From the NCBI RefSeq assembly GCF_013409255.1, contig NZ_JACCAS010000001.1, forward strand, positions 3,720,001 to 3,784,000: a stretch of DNA of 64,000 nucleotides. Reading direction: 5' to 3'. Under the pieces are notes generated by a model. The model saw only the letters and a program-made list of their open reading frames with translations. It did not search any database and had not been told where the DNA came from. This stretch comes from Paraburkholderia bryophila (GTDB lineage: Bacteria; Pseudomonadota; Gammaproteobacteria; Burkholderiales; Burkholderiaceae). Positions 16,730-27,535 of this stretch are shown in pieces (the first letter of the stretch is position 1; each line of letters begins with the position of its first letter). The position numbers were made by a program, and so were the translations under genes.

Positions 16730-17276
16730 TCCAACTTCCCCTGTAACTCATGTCACTACCACGAGCCCTCGAAAAGCTCGACGACCGCGCGAGCAGCCGC
16801 TCCCTCCTCACAAGCTCACCATCGGCATTTTTTCGATTTATGGCTCAGTGAAAAAAGTGCCAGCTTGATTGTTGAGGCTCTTTATTCGAGTGTCAAGAAA
16901 ATTTTGAGACGCTAGCTGAGGCGTTGCAAACAGGCGCTTTCCAGGGTTTTTCCCGCTTTCGTTATGTGCGGTTGCGCAAGCGGGCTGTCTTGAAAAGTCG
17001 CATAATCGACTCACATGCTGTTCTGCGGGTCGCCCGCCGCCGATTGGCACGGGGCGAGCCTTCCAGCCAGCTCCGGCAGGTTGTGCGATACTCGATCCGA
17101 CTGCGGTGCAGCAAGGCCGCGAAGCATCAGGATAGGGGCCGGCTCCGCAAACGGCTCGTCGAATGGCGCACGCATGGCGGGTAGTTACTCATCAGGCGGT
17201 GGCGAACGGGCTCACCGGCCGGTCGGCCGGGTTTTGACAGGATTGCGGGCCTGTCCTAGTTGTTTAGAATGGGTGT
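16730..17276. other. Divergent upstream region of the csp gene and clpS (547 bases)
   Basis: No gene is seen. The first 160 bases hold the long csp leader and its candidate promoter. The rest is upstream of clpS. TTGACA at 17234-17239 and TAGAAT at 17265-17270 occur before clpS but are 25 bases apart, so they are not a matched pair; TAGAAT lies only 7 bases before the clpS ATG, so a leaderless or very short clpS transcript is possible. Confidence 0.5.
16868..16896 (-). promoter_or_regulatory. Candidate sigma-70 promoter of the cold-shock gene
   Basis: On the minus strand TTGACA (16891-16896) is followed after 17 bases by AACAAT (16868-16873). Start of transcription would be near 16861, giving a leader of about 130 bases. 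Confidence 0.55.
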
Positions 17277-17591
17277 ATGGCGATTATCCCGGACAAGCAG
17301 GACGGCACCGTACTGGAGCGGCAGGAGAAGAAACTCAAGCCGCCGTCCATGTACAAAGTGGTGCTGCTGAATGATGACTTCACGCCAATGGAATTTGTCG
17401 TGATGGTCGTGCAGGAATACTTCAATAAAGATCGTGAAACCGCAACACAGGTTATGTTGAAGGTGCATCGCGAAGGCAGGGGAGTTTGTGGGGTCTATAC
17501 GCGGGACATCGCGTCGACCAAAGTCGAGCAAGTCGTTACCCACGCACGGCAGGCCGGGCATCCGCTGCAGTGTGTGATGGAGGAAGCATGA
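17277..17591 (+). CDS. clpS: ATP-dependent Clp protease adaptor ClpS
   Basis: The 104-residue adaptor delivers N-degron substrates to ClpAP. The hydrophobic pocket region is visible: [23 protein letters not shown], where the Asn-Asp-Asp and Met hold the N-terminal residue of a substrate. The C-terminal half, [18 protein letters not shown] and [10 protein letters not shown], completes the fold. The first 24 residues are charged and probably flexible, as in other ClpS proteins where this tail engages ClpA. Its stop overlaps the clpA start by the ATGA arrangement. The ribosome site is weak. Confidence 0.97.
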
Positions 17592-19885
17592 TTGCCCAGG
17601 AACTGGAAGTCAGCCTGCACATGGCGTTCATGGAAGCACGCCAGGCGCGGCACGAGTTCATAACGGTCGAACATCTTTTGCTGGCACTGTTGGACAATCC
17701 GACAGCGGCGGAGGTGTTGCGTGCATGCGCGGCCAATATCGAGGATCTGCGCCAGAACCTGCGCAACTTCATACATGACAACACGCCGACCGTGCCTGGC
17801 ACGGACGACGTCGACACGCAGCCCACGCTGGGTTTCCAGCGTGTGATCCAGCGCGCGATCATGCATGTACAGTCCACCTCGAACGGCAAGAAGGAAGTAA
17901 CCGGCGCGAACGTGCTGGTTGCGATCTTCGGCGAGAAGGATTCGCATGCGGTGTACTACCTGCAACAGCAGGGCGTGACGCGTCTGGACGTGGTCAATTT
18001 CATCTCGCACGGCATCGCCAAGACGAGCAGCACGGACGCCGCGAAAGCGAGCGACGCGAATGCCGAGTCCGACGAAGCCGCCGCGCAGAAGGAAACACCA
18101 CTCGCCCAGTTCACGGCGAACCTGAACCAGATGGCGAAAGACGGCCGCATCGATCCGCTGATCGGGCGCGAGTCGGAAGTCGAGCGTGTGGTGCAGGTGC
18201 TGTGTCGCCGGCGCAAGAATAATCCGCTACTGGTTGGTGAAGCGGGCGTCGGTAAGACCGCGATCGCTGAAGGCCTTGCATGGCGAATTACGCGCGGCGA
18301 AGTGCCCGACATCCTCGCGGATGCTCAGGTGTACTCGCTCGACATGGGCGCGCTGCTGGCCGGCACCAAATATCGTGGCGACTTCGAACAGCGTCTGAAG
18401 ACGGTCCTCAAGGAATTGAAGGAACGTCCGCACGCGATTCTGTTCATCGACGAAATTCATACGCTGATCGGCGCGGGCGCTGCATCGGGCGGCACGCTGG
18501 ACGCGTCGAACCTGCTGAAGCCGGCGCTGTCGTCGGGCACGCTCAAGTGCATCGGCGCGACCACGTTCACCGAATATCGCGGCATCTTCGAAAAAGACGC
18601 GGCACTGTCGCGTCGTTTCCAGAAGGTCGACGTGACCGAGCCGACCGTCGAGCAGACGGTAGCGATTCTGCGTGGCCTGAAGTCGCGTTTCGAAGAGCAC
18701 CACGGCGTGAAGTATTCGTCGGGCGCGCTGTCGGCGGCGGCTGAGTTGTCGGCACGCTTCATCACGGATCGTCACTTGCCGGACAAGGCAATCGACGTGA
18801 TCGACGAAGCGGGCGCCGCGCAACGCATCCTGCCGAAGTCGAAGCAGAAGAAGACCATCGGCAAGAACGAGATCGAAGAGATCATCTCGAAGATCGCCCG
18901 CGTCCCGCCGCAAAGCGTGTCGCAAGACGATCGCAGCAAGCTGCAAACGCTGGATCGCGATCTGAAGAGCGTGGTGTTCGGGCAAGACCCGGCTATCGAC
19001 GCGCTGTCGGCCGCGATCAAGATGGCGCGTGCGGGTCTCGGCAAGCTGGACAAGCCGATCGGCGCGTTCCTGTTCTCCGGTCCCACGGGCGTCGGCAAGA
19101 CGGAAGTGGCGAAGCAGCTGGCGTTCACGCTGGGCATCGAGCTGATTCGCTTCGACATGTCGGAATACATGGAGCGTCATGCGGTCAGCCGCTTGATCGG
19201 CGCGCCGCCGGGCTACGTCGGTTTCGATCAGGGCGGTCTGCTGACCGAAGCCGTCACGAAGAAGCCGCATTGCGTGCTGCTGCTCGACGAAATCGAGAAG
19301 GCGCATCCGGACATCTACAACGTGCTGCTGCAGGTCATGGACCACGGCACGCTGACGGATAACAACGGCCGCAAGGCGGATTTCCGCAACGTCATCATCA
19401 TCATGACGACGAACGCGGGCGCCGAGGCAATGGGCAAGTCGGTGATCGGCTTCACGAATCGTCGGGAAACCGGCGACGAGATGGTCGACATCAAGCGCAT
19501 GTTCACGCCGGAGTTCCGTAACCGTCTGGACGCAACGATCAGCTTCCGTTCGCTCGATGAAGAAATCATCATGCGCGTGGTCGACAAGTTCCTGATGCAG
19601 CTGGAAGATCAGTTGCACGAGAAGAAGGTCGACGCGCTCTTCACCGACGCGTTGCGCGCGCATCTCGCCAAGCACGGTTTCGATCCGTTGATGGGCGCAC
19701 GGCCGATGCAGCGTCTGATCCAGGACACGATCCGTCGTGCGCTGGCCGACGAGTTGCTGTTCGGCAAGCTGATGAACGGCGGCCGCGTATCGGTCGACGT
19801 CGATGCGGAAGACAAGGTGCAGTTGACCTTCGACGAGCATCCGGCGCCGCGCAATCCGAATCCGGAAGCGGTCGAAGTCGAGTAA
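17588..19885 (+). CDS. clpA: ATP-dependent Clp protease ATP-binding subunit ClpA
   Basis: The 765-residue Hsp100 unfoldase feeds substrates to ClpP. It has the N-terminal Clp_N repeat domain (about 1-145), which binds ClpS, then an acidic Ala-rich linker around 150-175. AAA module 1 has Walker [10 protein letters not shown] and Walker [11 protein letters not shown]; module 2 has [14 protein letters not shown] and [13 protein letters not shown]. The arginine-finger and sensor segments ([25 protein letters not shown]) are present. There is no long middle coiled coil, so it is ClpA and not ClpB. It is translationally coupled to clpS and followed by a terminator. Confidence 0.97.
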
Positions 19886-19917
19886 GTTTCAGGCGTTACT
19901 ACACGGCTAAGCCAGGC

Positions 19918-19957
19918 AAAAAAAACGGCGCGGGTTTTTAACCCGCGCCGTTTTTTT
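19918..19957. terminator. Bidirectional terminator between clpA and dut
   Basis: AACGGCGCGGGTT and AACCCGCGCCGTT form a perfect 13-bp or longer stem with a 3-base loop, with an A run before and T run after. It serves the plus-strand clpA and the convergent minus-strand dut. Confidence 0.9.
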
Positions 19958-19997
19958 ATGTGCGCCCCGGTTTCGGTGCCGGTTGGCGACTACGCGC

Positions 19998-20444
19998 TCA
20001 ATGCTTGCCCGTGCTACCGAACCCACCCGCACCGCGATCGCTCGTCTCGAAGTCGTCGACGATATTGAACTCGGCTTGCACGACCGGCACGATCACGAGT
20101 TGTGCGAGGCGTTCCATCGGATTCAGCACGAACGTGGTCTCGCCGCGATTCCACGTCGAGATCATCAACTGACCTTGGTAATCCGAATCGATCAGGCCGA
20201 CCAGATTGCCCAGCACGATGCCGTGCTTATGTCCCAAGCCCGAGCGCGGCAAAATCAACGCCGCATAACCCGGATCGCCGACGTGAATCGCCAGCCCGGT
20301 CGGCACCAGCGCCGTCTGGCCGGGTTCGAGCGTCAGCGGTTCGTCGAGGCACGCGCGCAGATCGAGGCCGGCGCTGCCGGTCGTGGCGTAGGCCGGGAGT
20401 TGGTCGCGCATGCGCGCATCGAGAATCTTGAGGTCGAGTTTCAT
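19998..20444 (-). CDS. dut: Deoxyuridine 5'-triphosphate nucleotidohydrolase (dUTPase)
   Basis: The 148-residue homotrimeric enzyme splits dUTP to dUMP and pyrophosphate, keeping uracil out of DNA. All five family motifs are visible: [11 protein letters not shown] (1), [11 protein letters not shown] (2), [11 protein letters not shown] (3, with the catalytic Asp), RLAQLVIVP (4), and the C-terminal [10 protein letters not shown] (5) that closes over the nucleotide. The ATG at 20444 (MKLDLKILD) is the family start; a 13-codon upstream extension is ignored. It sits 36 bases downstream of the luciferase-like gene on the same strand. Confidence 0.97.
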   Translation of the reverse strand: MKLDLKILDARMRDQLPAYATTGSAGLDLRACLDEPLTLEPGQTALVPTGLAIHVGDPGYAALILPRSGLGHKHGIVLGNLVGLIDSDYQGQLMISTWNRGETTFVLNPMERLAQLVIVPVVQAEFNIVDDFETSDRGAGGFGSTGKH

Positions 20445-20479
20445 GCAGGTTGGAGAGGGTGGAAAGTAGAGGTTAGGAC

Positions 20480-21484
20480 TCAATGCGCCAATTGGAACGC
20501 ATCGGCAAGGAGTTCATAAGAGCGCCGGCGGGCGCGATAGCTGCCCGCCACGGTCAGCACGATCAGCTCATCGGCCTGGAACTGCTCCTGCAGCGCATGC
20601 AGGCGTTCAGTGACGATCTCCGGCGTACCGACAATGCTGCGCGGCCGTTCCCGCGCGATCACCAGTTGCTCGCGCTCGCCGTACTCCTGCGCGACGCCTT
20701 GTTCGATCGACGGAATGGGTTCGTTCAGGCCGTACGCCATTTGCACGCGGCGCAGATCGACGGCTTTTTCCAGATCGGCGGCTTCCTGTTCGGTGTCCGC
20801 GCAGATCACGAAAACTGCCGCAGCGAGATAAGCCTGCTGCGCTTCCCGACTGGCCTTGAAGCGCTCACGATAGGCCAGCGCCACCTGATGCCCGAAATGA
20901 GCGTTGATGAAATGCGCGAACGCGAAGCGAATGCCGAGTTGCGCAGCGAGCAAGCCGCCGAATTCGCTCGAGCCGAGCATCCACAGTTGCGGGCGCGTCT
21001 CGATCTGGGGCTGCAGCAGCACGCCGTGTGCGACGTGATCGTCGGGCAGCGTGCCGTGCATCAGCCCGACCAGATCCGCGACCTGCTGCGGGAAAATATC
21101 GCCGCGGTTGTAGTCGCCGGCCGCGACCGCTTGCGCGGTGCGCATGTCGCCGCCCGGCGCGCGTCCTACGCCGAGGTCGATCCGATTTGGAAACAGCGCC
21201 TCGAGCATCATGAATTGCTCGGCGACTTTGAACGGACTGTAGTAAGGCAGCATCACCCCGCCGGAGCCGAGGCGAATGCGCTTGGTCACACTGCCGAGGC
21301 GCGCCAGCACCACTTCCGGGCAAGGATTCGATACGCCGCGCAAGCCATGGTGTTCGGCGCACCAGTAGCGCGTGTAGCCGAGGTCGTCGGCGAGTTGCGC
21401 GAGTTCGACGGTGGCGGCGATTGCGTCCGCCACCGAGTGCCCGGCGATCACGGGCGTTTGATCGAGCACGGATAGTAGCGTCAT
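20480..21484 (-). CDS. LLM-class flavin-dependent oxidoreductase (luciferase-like monooxygenase)
   Basis: The 334-residue protein is a bacterial-luciferase-like TIM-barrel flavoenzyme. Typical segments are [65 protein letters not shown] and the C-terminal [24 protein letters not shown]. It resembles the YhbW/MsnO8-type group that is widespread and mostly uncharacterised. It should use reduced FMN or F420-like cofactor; FMN is expected in this organism. No reductase partner lies beside it. The gene is 36 bases upstream of dut, so the two may be co-transcribed. Confidence 0.88.
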   Translation of the reverse strand: MTLLSVLDQTPVIAGHSVADAIAATVELAQLADDLGYTRYWCAEHHGLRGVSNPCPEVVLARLGSVTKRIRLGSGGVMLPYYSPFKVAEQFMMLEALFPNRIDLGVGRAPGGDMRTAQAVAAGDYNRGDIFPQQVADLVGLMHGTLPDDHVAHGVLLQPQIETRPQLWMLGSSEFGGLLAAQLGIRFAFAHFINAHFGHQVALAYRERFKASREAQQAYLAAAVFVICADTEQEAADLEKAVDLRRVQMAYGLNEPIPSIEQGVAQEYGEREQLVIARERPRSIVGTPEIVTERLHALQEQFQADELIVLTVAGSYRARRRSYELLADAFQLAH

Positions 21485-21568
21485 GTCGGCACGGCTCCAG
21501 ATGAATCACGTCGCTGCGCGTTGACCTCCTGAAGGCGAACTTGCCGGGAGGTCAAACGCGAGCGGCGT

Positions 21569-22783
21569 TCAGCGAATCAGACTTGAATCGGCCAAGCGCT
21601 TCGCGATCTCCGCGATCAGCGTGCGCGCGAGCGTCTGCTTGTCGGCGCGCGGCAGCTTGGTGGCGCCGCTGGCTTCGAACAGGATCACTTCATTGTCGTC
21701 GAGACCGAAAGTCAGCGGGCCGAGATTGCCGATCAGCAGCGGCACATTCTTGCGCGCGCGCTTTTCTTCGCCATGCACTTCGAGGTCGCCGCTTTCCGCC
21801 GCGAAGCCGACCGCGAACGGCGGATGCGGCAGCTTCGCAACCGTGGCCAGAATGTCCGGATTCTCGATGAACGTGAAGGTAGGCAGTGTGCGCTCGGCGG
21901 TCTTCTTGATCTTGTGCTCGCTGGCGTGATCGGCGCGCCAGTCGGCCACGGCGGCCACGCCGATAAAGATGTCGGCCTCCGCGACCGAGCGCATCACCGC
22001 ATCGTGCATTTGCTGCGCGGTTTGCACGTCTTCGCGGAACACGCCCCACGGCGTTTCCAGCGCGACGGGGCCGGCCACCAGATGCACCTCGGCGCCGGCC
22101 TGTTGCGCGGCGCGCGCCAGCGCGAAACCCATCTTGCCGCTCGACCGGTTGGTGATGCCGCGCACCGGATCGAGCGGTTCGAAGGTCGGTCCGGCAGTCA
22201 GCAACACGCGCCGGCCGGCCAGAATCTTGGGCGAGAAAAACGAGGCGATCGCTTCATACGTGGCGGCCGCTTCGAGCATGCGCCCGTCGCCGATTTCGCC
22301 GCACGCCTGGGGGCCGGAGTCGGGGCCCAGCACCTGCACACCGTCCGCGCGCAGTTGCGCGACGTTGCGCTGCGTGGCCGGGTTCTGCCACATCTGCCGG
22401 TTCATCGCCGGTACGACCAGCAGCGGACAATCGCGCGCCACGCACAGCGTGGACAGCAGGTCGTCGGCCATGCCGTGTGCGAGCTTGGCGAGGAAGTCGG
22501 TGGAGGCGGGCGCGATCACGATCGCATCCGCTTCACGCGACAGATCGATGTGCGCCATGTTGTTCGCCATACGCGCGTCCCACTGGCTCGTGTAGACCGG
22601 ACGGCCCGAGAGCGCCTGCATGGTGACGGGCGTGATGAACTGTGTGGCCGCTTCGGTCATGACGACCTGCACGGTCGCACCGGCCTTGGTCAGCAGACGC
22701 GTGAGTTCGGCGATCTTGTAGCAGGCAATGCCGCCCGTCATGCCGAGGACGAGATGTTTTCCTGCAAGTTCTGCGGTTGCCAA
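21569..22783 (-). CDS. coaBC: Phosphopantothenoylcysteine decarboxylase/phosphopantothenate-cysteine ligase CoaBC
   Basis: The 404-residue bifunctional enzyme makes two steps of coenzyme A synthesis. The N-terminal CoaC flavoprotein part has GMTGGIACYK, the active His in NNMAHIDLSREAD, the PAMNRQMW motif and the catalytic Cys in ACGEIGDGRM. The CoaB part starts near residue 190 (GRRVLLTAGPTFEPLDPVRGITNRSSGKMG) and includes KIKK and AAESGD. The start is a TTG at 22783: it has an ideal ribosome site (GGAGG, five bases away) and gives the family N-terminus ATAELAGKHLVLG; no ATG or GTG sits nearby in frame. The open frame runs 137 codons further up but without family sequence. Confidence 0.95.
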   Translation of the reverse strand: MATAELAGKHLVLGMTGGIACYKIAELTRLLTKAGATVQVVMTEAATQFITPVTMQALSGRPVYTSQWDARMANNMAHIDLSREADAIVIAPASTDFLAKLAHGMADDLLSTLCVARDCPLLVVPAMNRQMWQNPATQRNVAQLRADGVQVLGPDSGPQACGEIGDGRMLEAAATYEAIASFFSPKILAGRRVLLTAGPTFEPLDPVRGITNRSSGKMGFALARAAQQAGAEVHLVAGPVALETPWGVFREDVQTAQQMHDAVMRSVAEADIFIGVAAVADWRADHASEHKIKKTAERTLPTFTFIENPDILATVAKLPHPPFAVGFAAESGDLEVHGEEKRARKNVPLLIGNLGPLTFGLDDNEVILFEASGATKLPRADKQTLARTLIAEIAKRLADSSLIR

Positions 22784-22908
22784 CGAAGCCTCCGACAAAG
22801 CGTGGTGGCGGGCGGCGCGGTGAGGCATTGCACCCCGGGCCGCCGCGTCTTTCGAACCGGACCCCGGCGCGCGGATTCTGACGAACCCAGGCGCCGGCGT
22901 CTGCGGCG

Positions 22909-23418
22909 TTAGCGTGACGCGCCGCGGACGCGCCGCAACTCGTCGAGCACCAGCAGGATCGCGCCGACGGTAATCGCGCTGTCGGCGAGGTTGAATGCCG
23001 GCCAGTGCCACGTGCGCACGTGAAAATCGAGGAAGTCGATCACGTGGCCGTACGCGAGCCGGTCGATCACATTGCCGAGCGCGCCACCGAGAATCAGCGA
23101 GAGCGCCGTGCAGAACATCTTCTGCCCGCCGTGGCGCTTGAGCAGATAGCAGATCACGAGCGCCGCGATCACGCCGAGCGCGGTGAAGGCCCAACGTTGC
23201 CAGCCGCCGGCCATGGCGAGGAAGCTGAACGCCGCGCCGCGGTTGTACACGAGGATCAGGTTGAAAAACGGCGTGATCTCATGCGGGACACCGTACGCGA
23301 ACACCTTCTGGATCGCGATCTTGGTCAGCTGATCGAACAGGATCACGATCAGCGCGACGCCCAGCCAGGGCGCCAGCGAACTATGGCCGCTCGATGCTTT
23401 GGACAGGGTTCGTGCCAT
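22909..23418 (-). CDS. lspA: Lipoprotein signal peptidase (signal peptidase II)
   Basis: The 169-residue inner-membrane aspartyl protease removes signal peptides from prolipoproteins. Four hydrophobic helices are visible (near 18-34, 68-75, 79-95 and 145-160). The two catalytic Asp are in [11 protein letters not shown] and FNLADSAI, and the conserved NRGAAFSFL is present. Its ATG overlaps the ileS stop by one base (TAATG), so it is translationally coupled to ileS, the classical ribF-ileS-lspA arrangement. Confidence 0.97.
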   Translation of the reverse strand: MARTLSKASSGHSSLAPWLGVALIVILFDQLTKIAIQKVFAYGVPHEITPFFNLILVYNRGAAFSFLAMAGGWQRWAFTALGVIAALVICYLLKRHGGQKMFCTALSLILGGALGNVIDRLAYGHVIDFLDFHVRTWHWPAFNLADSAITVGAILLVLDELRRVRGASR

Positions 23419-26255
23419 TATGCCGCGCTCCTCGTTTCACCGTCGCCGAACAGATTGCTGAAGCAGCGGCCGCACAGCGTGGGGTGATCGGCGTGCGCGC
23501 CGACGTCCTCGCGGTAGTGCCAGCAGCGCTCGCATTTCAGATACTTCGACGCGATCACTTCGACGCCTTCTTCCGCTTCGCTCGCGACCTTCACGACATT
23601 CGCCGCCGACGTGATCAGCACGAACTTCAAGTCTTCGCCGAGGCTCGCGAGCACGTCGTAACGCGCGCCGCTCGCGCGGATTTCGACTTCCGCCTGCAGC
23701 GACGAACCGATCAGGTTCGCGCCGCGGGCTTCTTCCAGCGCCTTCGTCACGTCGCCGCGCGCGGCGCGCAGCAGCGTCCACTTGTCGAGCAGTTCGCCCG
23801 CTTGCGGCACGGCCGGGAACGCGTGATACGTCTCGGTGAAGATGGTTTCGCTATTCGGCTGGAACACCTTCCACGCTTCTTCGGCGGTGAACGACATGAA
23901 CGGCGCCATCAGGCGCAGCAGGCCGTGTGCGATGTGATACAGCGCGGTCTGTGCCGAACGGCGCGCGACCGAATCCGCCGCGGTGGTGTACAGGCGATCC
24001 TTCAGCACGTCGAGGTAGAAGCCGCCGAGGTCTTCCGAGCAGAACGTCTGTAGCTTGGCGACCACCGGATGAAACTCGTACTTGTCGTAGTGCGTGAGGA
24101 TGTCGTTCTGCAGATTCGCCGACAGCGCGACCGCGTAGCGATCGATCTCGAGCCAGTCTTCGACCGGACGCGCGTGCTGCGCGAAATCGAAGTCCGACAG
24201 GTTCGCGAGCAGGAAGCGCAGCGTGTTGCGGATCCGGCGATAGCTTTCCGTGACGCGCTTCAGGATTTCTTCCGATATCGCCAGTTCGCCCGAGTAGTCG
24301 GTCGACGCGATCCACAGGCGGATGATTTCCGCGCCGAGGCGGTTGGCCACTTCATGCGGGTCGATCCCGTTGCCGAGCGACTTGCTCATCTTGCGGCCTT
24401 CGCCGTCGACGGTGAAGCCGTGGGTCAGCAGCGCGTTGTACGGCGGACGGCCGTCGAGCATCGAGGCGGTCAGCAGCGACGAATGGAACCAGCCGCGGTG
24501 TTGATCTGAGCCTTCCAGATACAGATCGGCCGGGAATTGCAGTTCGTCTTTATGCGAGCCGCGCAGCACATGCCAGTGCGTGGTGCCGGAATCGAACCAG
24601 ACGTCCAGCGTGTCGCGGTTCTTTTCGTACAGGTTGGCTTCGTCGCCGAGCAGTTCGCGCGGGTCGAGCGTTTGCCACGCTTCGATACCGGCCTTCTCAA
24701 CGCGTTGCGCGACTTCTTCGAGCAGTTCCACCGTGCGCGGATGCAGCTCGCCGGTTTCCTTGTGCACGAAGAACGCCATCGGCACGCCCCATTGGCGTTG
24801 ACGCGACAGCGTCCAGTCCGGGCGGTTGGCGATCATGCTGAACAGACGCTGCTTCCCCCACGCCGGATAGAACGCGGTGTTTTCGATGCCTTCCAGCGCG
24901 GTTTCACGCAGCGTCTTGTCGCTGTCGTTCGGCTTCACGTCCATACCGGCGAACCATTGCGAGGTAGCGCGGTAGATGATCGGCGTCTTGTGGCGCCAGC
25001 AATGCATGTAGCTGTGCGTGTACTTCTCGGTACGCAGCAGCGAGCCGGCCGTTTGCAGGGCCTCGACGATTTGCGGATTGGCTGCCCAGATCGACAGGCC
25101 GCCGAACAGCGCGAGCGATTCGATGTAGCGGCCGTCGCCCATCACCGGGCTGATGATGTCGGAATCGGCCATGCCGTGCGCCTTGCACGACACGAAGTCT
25201 TCCACACCATATGCCGGCGACGAGTGCACGACACCCGTACCGGTTTCGGTCGTCACGTAGTCGCCGAGATAGACCGGCGCGGTGCGCTTGTAAGCCGGAT
25301 GCGCGGCCGCGAGCGGGTGATTGAAGCGCAGGTTGACGAGCTTCGCGCCCGGCGCCGTGGCGACGATCGTGCCTTCCAGACCGTATTGCTTCAGGCACGC
25401 TTCAACGCGCTCTTCCGCGAGGATCAGCAGACCGCGCGGCGTATCCACCAGCGCGTAGACGATTTCCGGATGCAGGTTCAGCGCCTGGTTGGCGGGGATG
25501 GTCCACGGCGTGGTGGTCCAGATCACGATGCCGCCTTCTTCGCGCGGCAGTGCGTTCAAGCCGAAGGCGTGCGCGGTCTTTTCCGGTTCGGCGAAGCTGA
25601 ACAGCACGTCGATGGTCGGATCGTTCTTGTCCGCGTATTCGACTTCCGCTTCAGCCAGCGCCGAGCCGCAGTCGAAACACCAGTTGACCGGCTTCAGACC
25701 ACGGAACACGTAGCCTTTTTCGAGGATCTTCGCGAGCGCGCGGATTTCGCCGGCTTCGTTCGTGAAGTTCATGGTCTTGTACGGATTGTCCCAGTCGCCG
25801 AGCACGCCCAGACGACGGAAGCCGATCTTCTGCTTCTCGATCTGTTCGGTCGCGTAGGCGCGCGCCTTCTGCATCACTTCAGCGGCCGGCAGCGATTTGC
25901 CGAACTGCTTTTCGATCTGGATTTCGATCGGCATGCCGTGACAGTCCCAGCCCGGCACGTAGACCGCGTCGAAGCCTGCCAGATTGCGCGCCTTGACGAT
26001 CATGTCCTTGAGGATCTTGTTCACCGCGTGACCGAGGTGGATGTCGCCGTTCGCATACGGCGGCCCGTCGTGCAGGATGAACTTCTTGCGGCCCTTGCTG
26101 GCGGCGCGGATCTTTTCGTAGATCTTGCCTTCCTGCCATTCCTTGACCCATTGCGGCTCGCGCTTGGGCAGGTCGCCGCGCATCGGGAACGGCGTGTCGA
26201 GCAGGTTGACCGGATAGCGTGACTGCGGTTTCGAATCGGCTTTCTTGTTGCTCAT
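23418..26255 (-). CDS. ileS: Isoleucyl-tRNA synthetase
   Basis: The 945-residue class I synthetase charges tRNA-Ile. HIGH-type motif: [21 protein letters not shown] motif: [14 protein letters not shown]. The editing CP1 domain lies between (about 190-400), with [12 protein letters not shown] and [13 protein letters not shown]. The C-terminal zinc finger is intact ([12 protein letters not shown] ... CGRCFSN), which marks the bacterial form. The start at 26255 ([17 protein letters not shown]) is preferred over the longer open frame, which adds 52 low-complexity residues. It lies between ribF and lspA in one operon. Confidence 0.97.
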   Translation of the reverse strand: MSNKKADSKPQSRYPVNLLDTPFPMRGDLPKREPQWVKEWQEGKIYEKIRAASKGRKKFILHDGPPYANGDIHLGHAVNKILKDMIVKARNLAGFDAVYVPGWDCHGMPIEIQIEKQFGKSLPAAEVMQKARAYATEQIEKQKIGFRRLGVLGDWDNPYKTMNFTNEAGEIRALAKILEKGYVFRGLKPVNWCFDCGSALAEAEVEYADKNDPTIDVLFSFAEPEKTAHAFGLNALPREEGGIVIWTTTPWTIPANQALNLHPEIVYALVDTPRGLLILAEERVEACLKQYGLEGTIVATAPGAKLVNLRFNHPLAAAHPAYKRTAPVYLGDYVTTETGTGVVHSSPAYGVEDFVSCKAHGMADSDIISPVMGDGRYIESLALFGGLSIWAANPQIVEALQTAGSLLRTEKYTHSYMHCWRHKTPIIYRATSQWFAGMDVKPNDSDKTLRETALEGIENTAFYPAWGKQRLFSMIANRPDWTLSRQRQWGVPMAFFVHKETGELHPRTVELLEEVAQRVEKAGIEAWQTLDPRELLGDEANLYEKNRDTLDVWFDSGTTHWHVLRGSHKDELQFPADLYLEGSDQHRGWFHSSLLTASMLDGRPPYNALLTHGFTVDGEGRKMSKSLGNGIDPHEVANRLGAEIIRLWIASTDYSGELAISEEILKRVTESYRRIRNTLRFLLANLSDFDFAQHARPVEDWLEIDRYAVALSANLQNDILTHYDKYEFHPVVAKLQTFCSEDLGGFYLDVLKDRLYTTAADSVARRSAQTALYHIAHGLLRLMAPFMSFTAEEAWKVFQPNSETIFTETYHAFPAVPQAGELLDKWTLLRAARGDVTKALEEARGANLIGSSLQAEVEIRASGARYDVLASLGEDLKFVLITSAANVVKVASEAEEGVEVIASKYLKCERCWHYREDVGAHADHPTLCGRCFSNLFGDGETRSAA

Positions 26256-26423
26256 GATGTGGTCGCGGTGAATTCGTTCTGTGCACAGCGGGGCGCGGAA
26301 TGCGCACGCTGCGCGTGGGCGTGGGGCGCGCCCGGCAGGCATGTCGCGTGTTCCACGGACGCCCTTCGATGCGCGCGGCGAGGGTCCAGGCGGCGTACGG
26401 CATGCGCGCATGGACCACGGCGG

Positions 26424-27419
26424 CTATCTAATTCGGTCGGTGGCCGAGGTGGCGAAGCCGGTGGACCGGCTGCCCGGCGCGCCGACGCCGACGGCCGCGA
26501 ACCAGGCGCGGGCGTTGACGACGTCGCGCGCGATCGCGGCGGTCAGCGTTTCGAGGTCGACGTACTTTTCCTCGTCACGCAGCTTCTTCAGGAATTCGAC
26601 GCGCACGAGTTTGCCATACGCGTCGCCGTGCCAGTCGAGCAGATGCACTTCGAGCAGCACGCGGCCGGAATCGTCGACGGTGGGGCGCAGCCCGAGGCTC
26701 GCGACGCCCGGCAGCGGCTCGTCCGCCACGCCGTGCACGCGCACCACGAAAATACCCGCGAGCGCCGGCCGCTTGTGGGCGATCGGCAGATTCAACGTGG
26801 GGAAACCGAGATCGCGGCCGAGCTTCATGCCGTGCACGACGTGGCCGCTGATCAGATAATCGCGGCCCAGCGCGGCCCGCGCCGAATCGAGGTCGCCCGC
26901 CACCAGCGCGGCGCGCACGCCCGAGCTGGAAATGCGCGCGCCGGACGGATCGGCGACGGTGGCCATCTGCTCGACTTCGAAACCGTATTGCTGGCCCGCG
27001 GCCTTGAGCGACGCGAAATCGCCGGCGCGTTTGGCGCCGTAGCGGAAGTCGTCGCCGATCATCACCCAGCGCGCGTGCAGCCCGTTGACGATGATCCGTT
27101 CGACGAACGTATCCGGCGACTGGCTCGCGAACGTGTGGTTGAAATGCTCGACCACCACGCGATCGACGCCGTTGGTGCGCAGCGCCTCGAGCTTGTCGCG
27201 CAGCATGGCGATACGCGGCGGCGCGCCGGCGGGATTGAAGAACTCGCGCGGGTGCGGCTCGAAGGTCATCACGCAGACGGGCAGGCCGCGCGCGTCGGCC
27301 GCTGCGCGCACGTGCGCGAGCAGAGCCTGATGGCCGCGGTGGACACCGTCGAAGTTGCCGATGGTCAGTGCGCAGGGCGCACGGCTTTCAGCATTGGGAA
27401 GACCGCGGAAGACTCTCAC
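26424..27419 (-). CDS. ribF: Bifunctional riboflavin kinase/FAD synthetase
   Basis: The 331-residue enzyme converts riboflavin to FMN and then FAD. The N-terminal nucleotidyltransferase has GNFDGVHRGHQALL, a HIGH-like motif, and ISSSGVRAAL. The kinase domain from about residue 180 has GRDLGFPTLNLPI and GLRPTVDDSGRVLLEVHLLDW. The start is a GTG at 27419, giving (M)RVFRGLPNAESRAP; ribosome site is weak, so start confidence is moderate. The C-terminus carries a short tail (GSRSTGFATSATDRIR) past the usual end. It is the first gene of the ribF-ileS-lspA group, 168 bases before ileS. Confidence 0.95.
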   Translation of the reverse strand: MRVFRGLPNAESRAPCALTIGNFDGVHRGHQALLAHVRAAADARGLPVCVMTFEPHPREFFNPAGAPPRIAMLRDKLEALRTNGVDRVVVEHFNHTFASQSPDTFVERIIVNGLHARWVMIGDDFRYGAKRAGDFASLKAAGQQYGFEVEQMATVADPSGARISSSGVRAALVAGDLDSARAALGRDYLISGHVVHGMKLGRDLGFPTLNLPIAHKRPALAGIFVVRVHGVADEPLPGVASLGLRPTVDDSGRVLLEVHLLDWHGDAYGKLVRVEFLKKLRDEEKYVDLETLTAAIARDVVNARAWFAAVGVGAPGSRSTGFATSATDRIR

Positions 27420-27535
27420 GATAGCGCGTTGGAATAGGGCGGGCGGGGTGCCGCAAAACAAACGATTATAAACGCTCGGCGCGTGAGACGGCGGCGCGTC
27501 GCGGTTTCAGGGTCCCCGAATGATAAAATCCGCGG

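Noticed and set aside
17234..17270. TTGACA and TAGAAT as a clpS promoter
   Set aside because: They are 25 bases apart, too far for one sigma-70 promoter; kept only as a note in the region entry.
18227..19840. 537-codon minus-strand frame opposite clpA
   Set aside because: Antisense shadow of a strongly conserved gene.
24537..26222. 561-codon plus-strand frame opposite ileS
   Set aside because: Antisense shadow; no recognisable protein.
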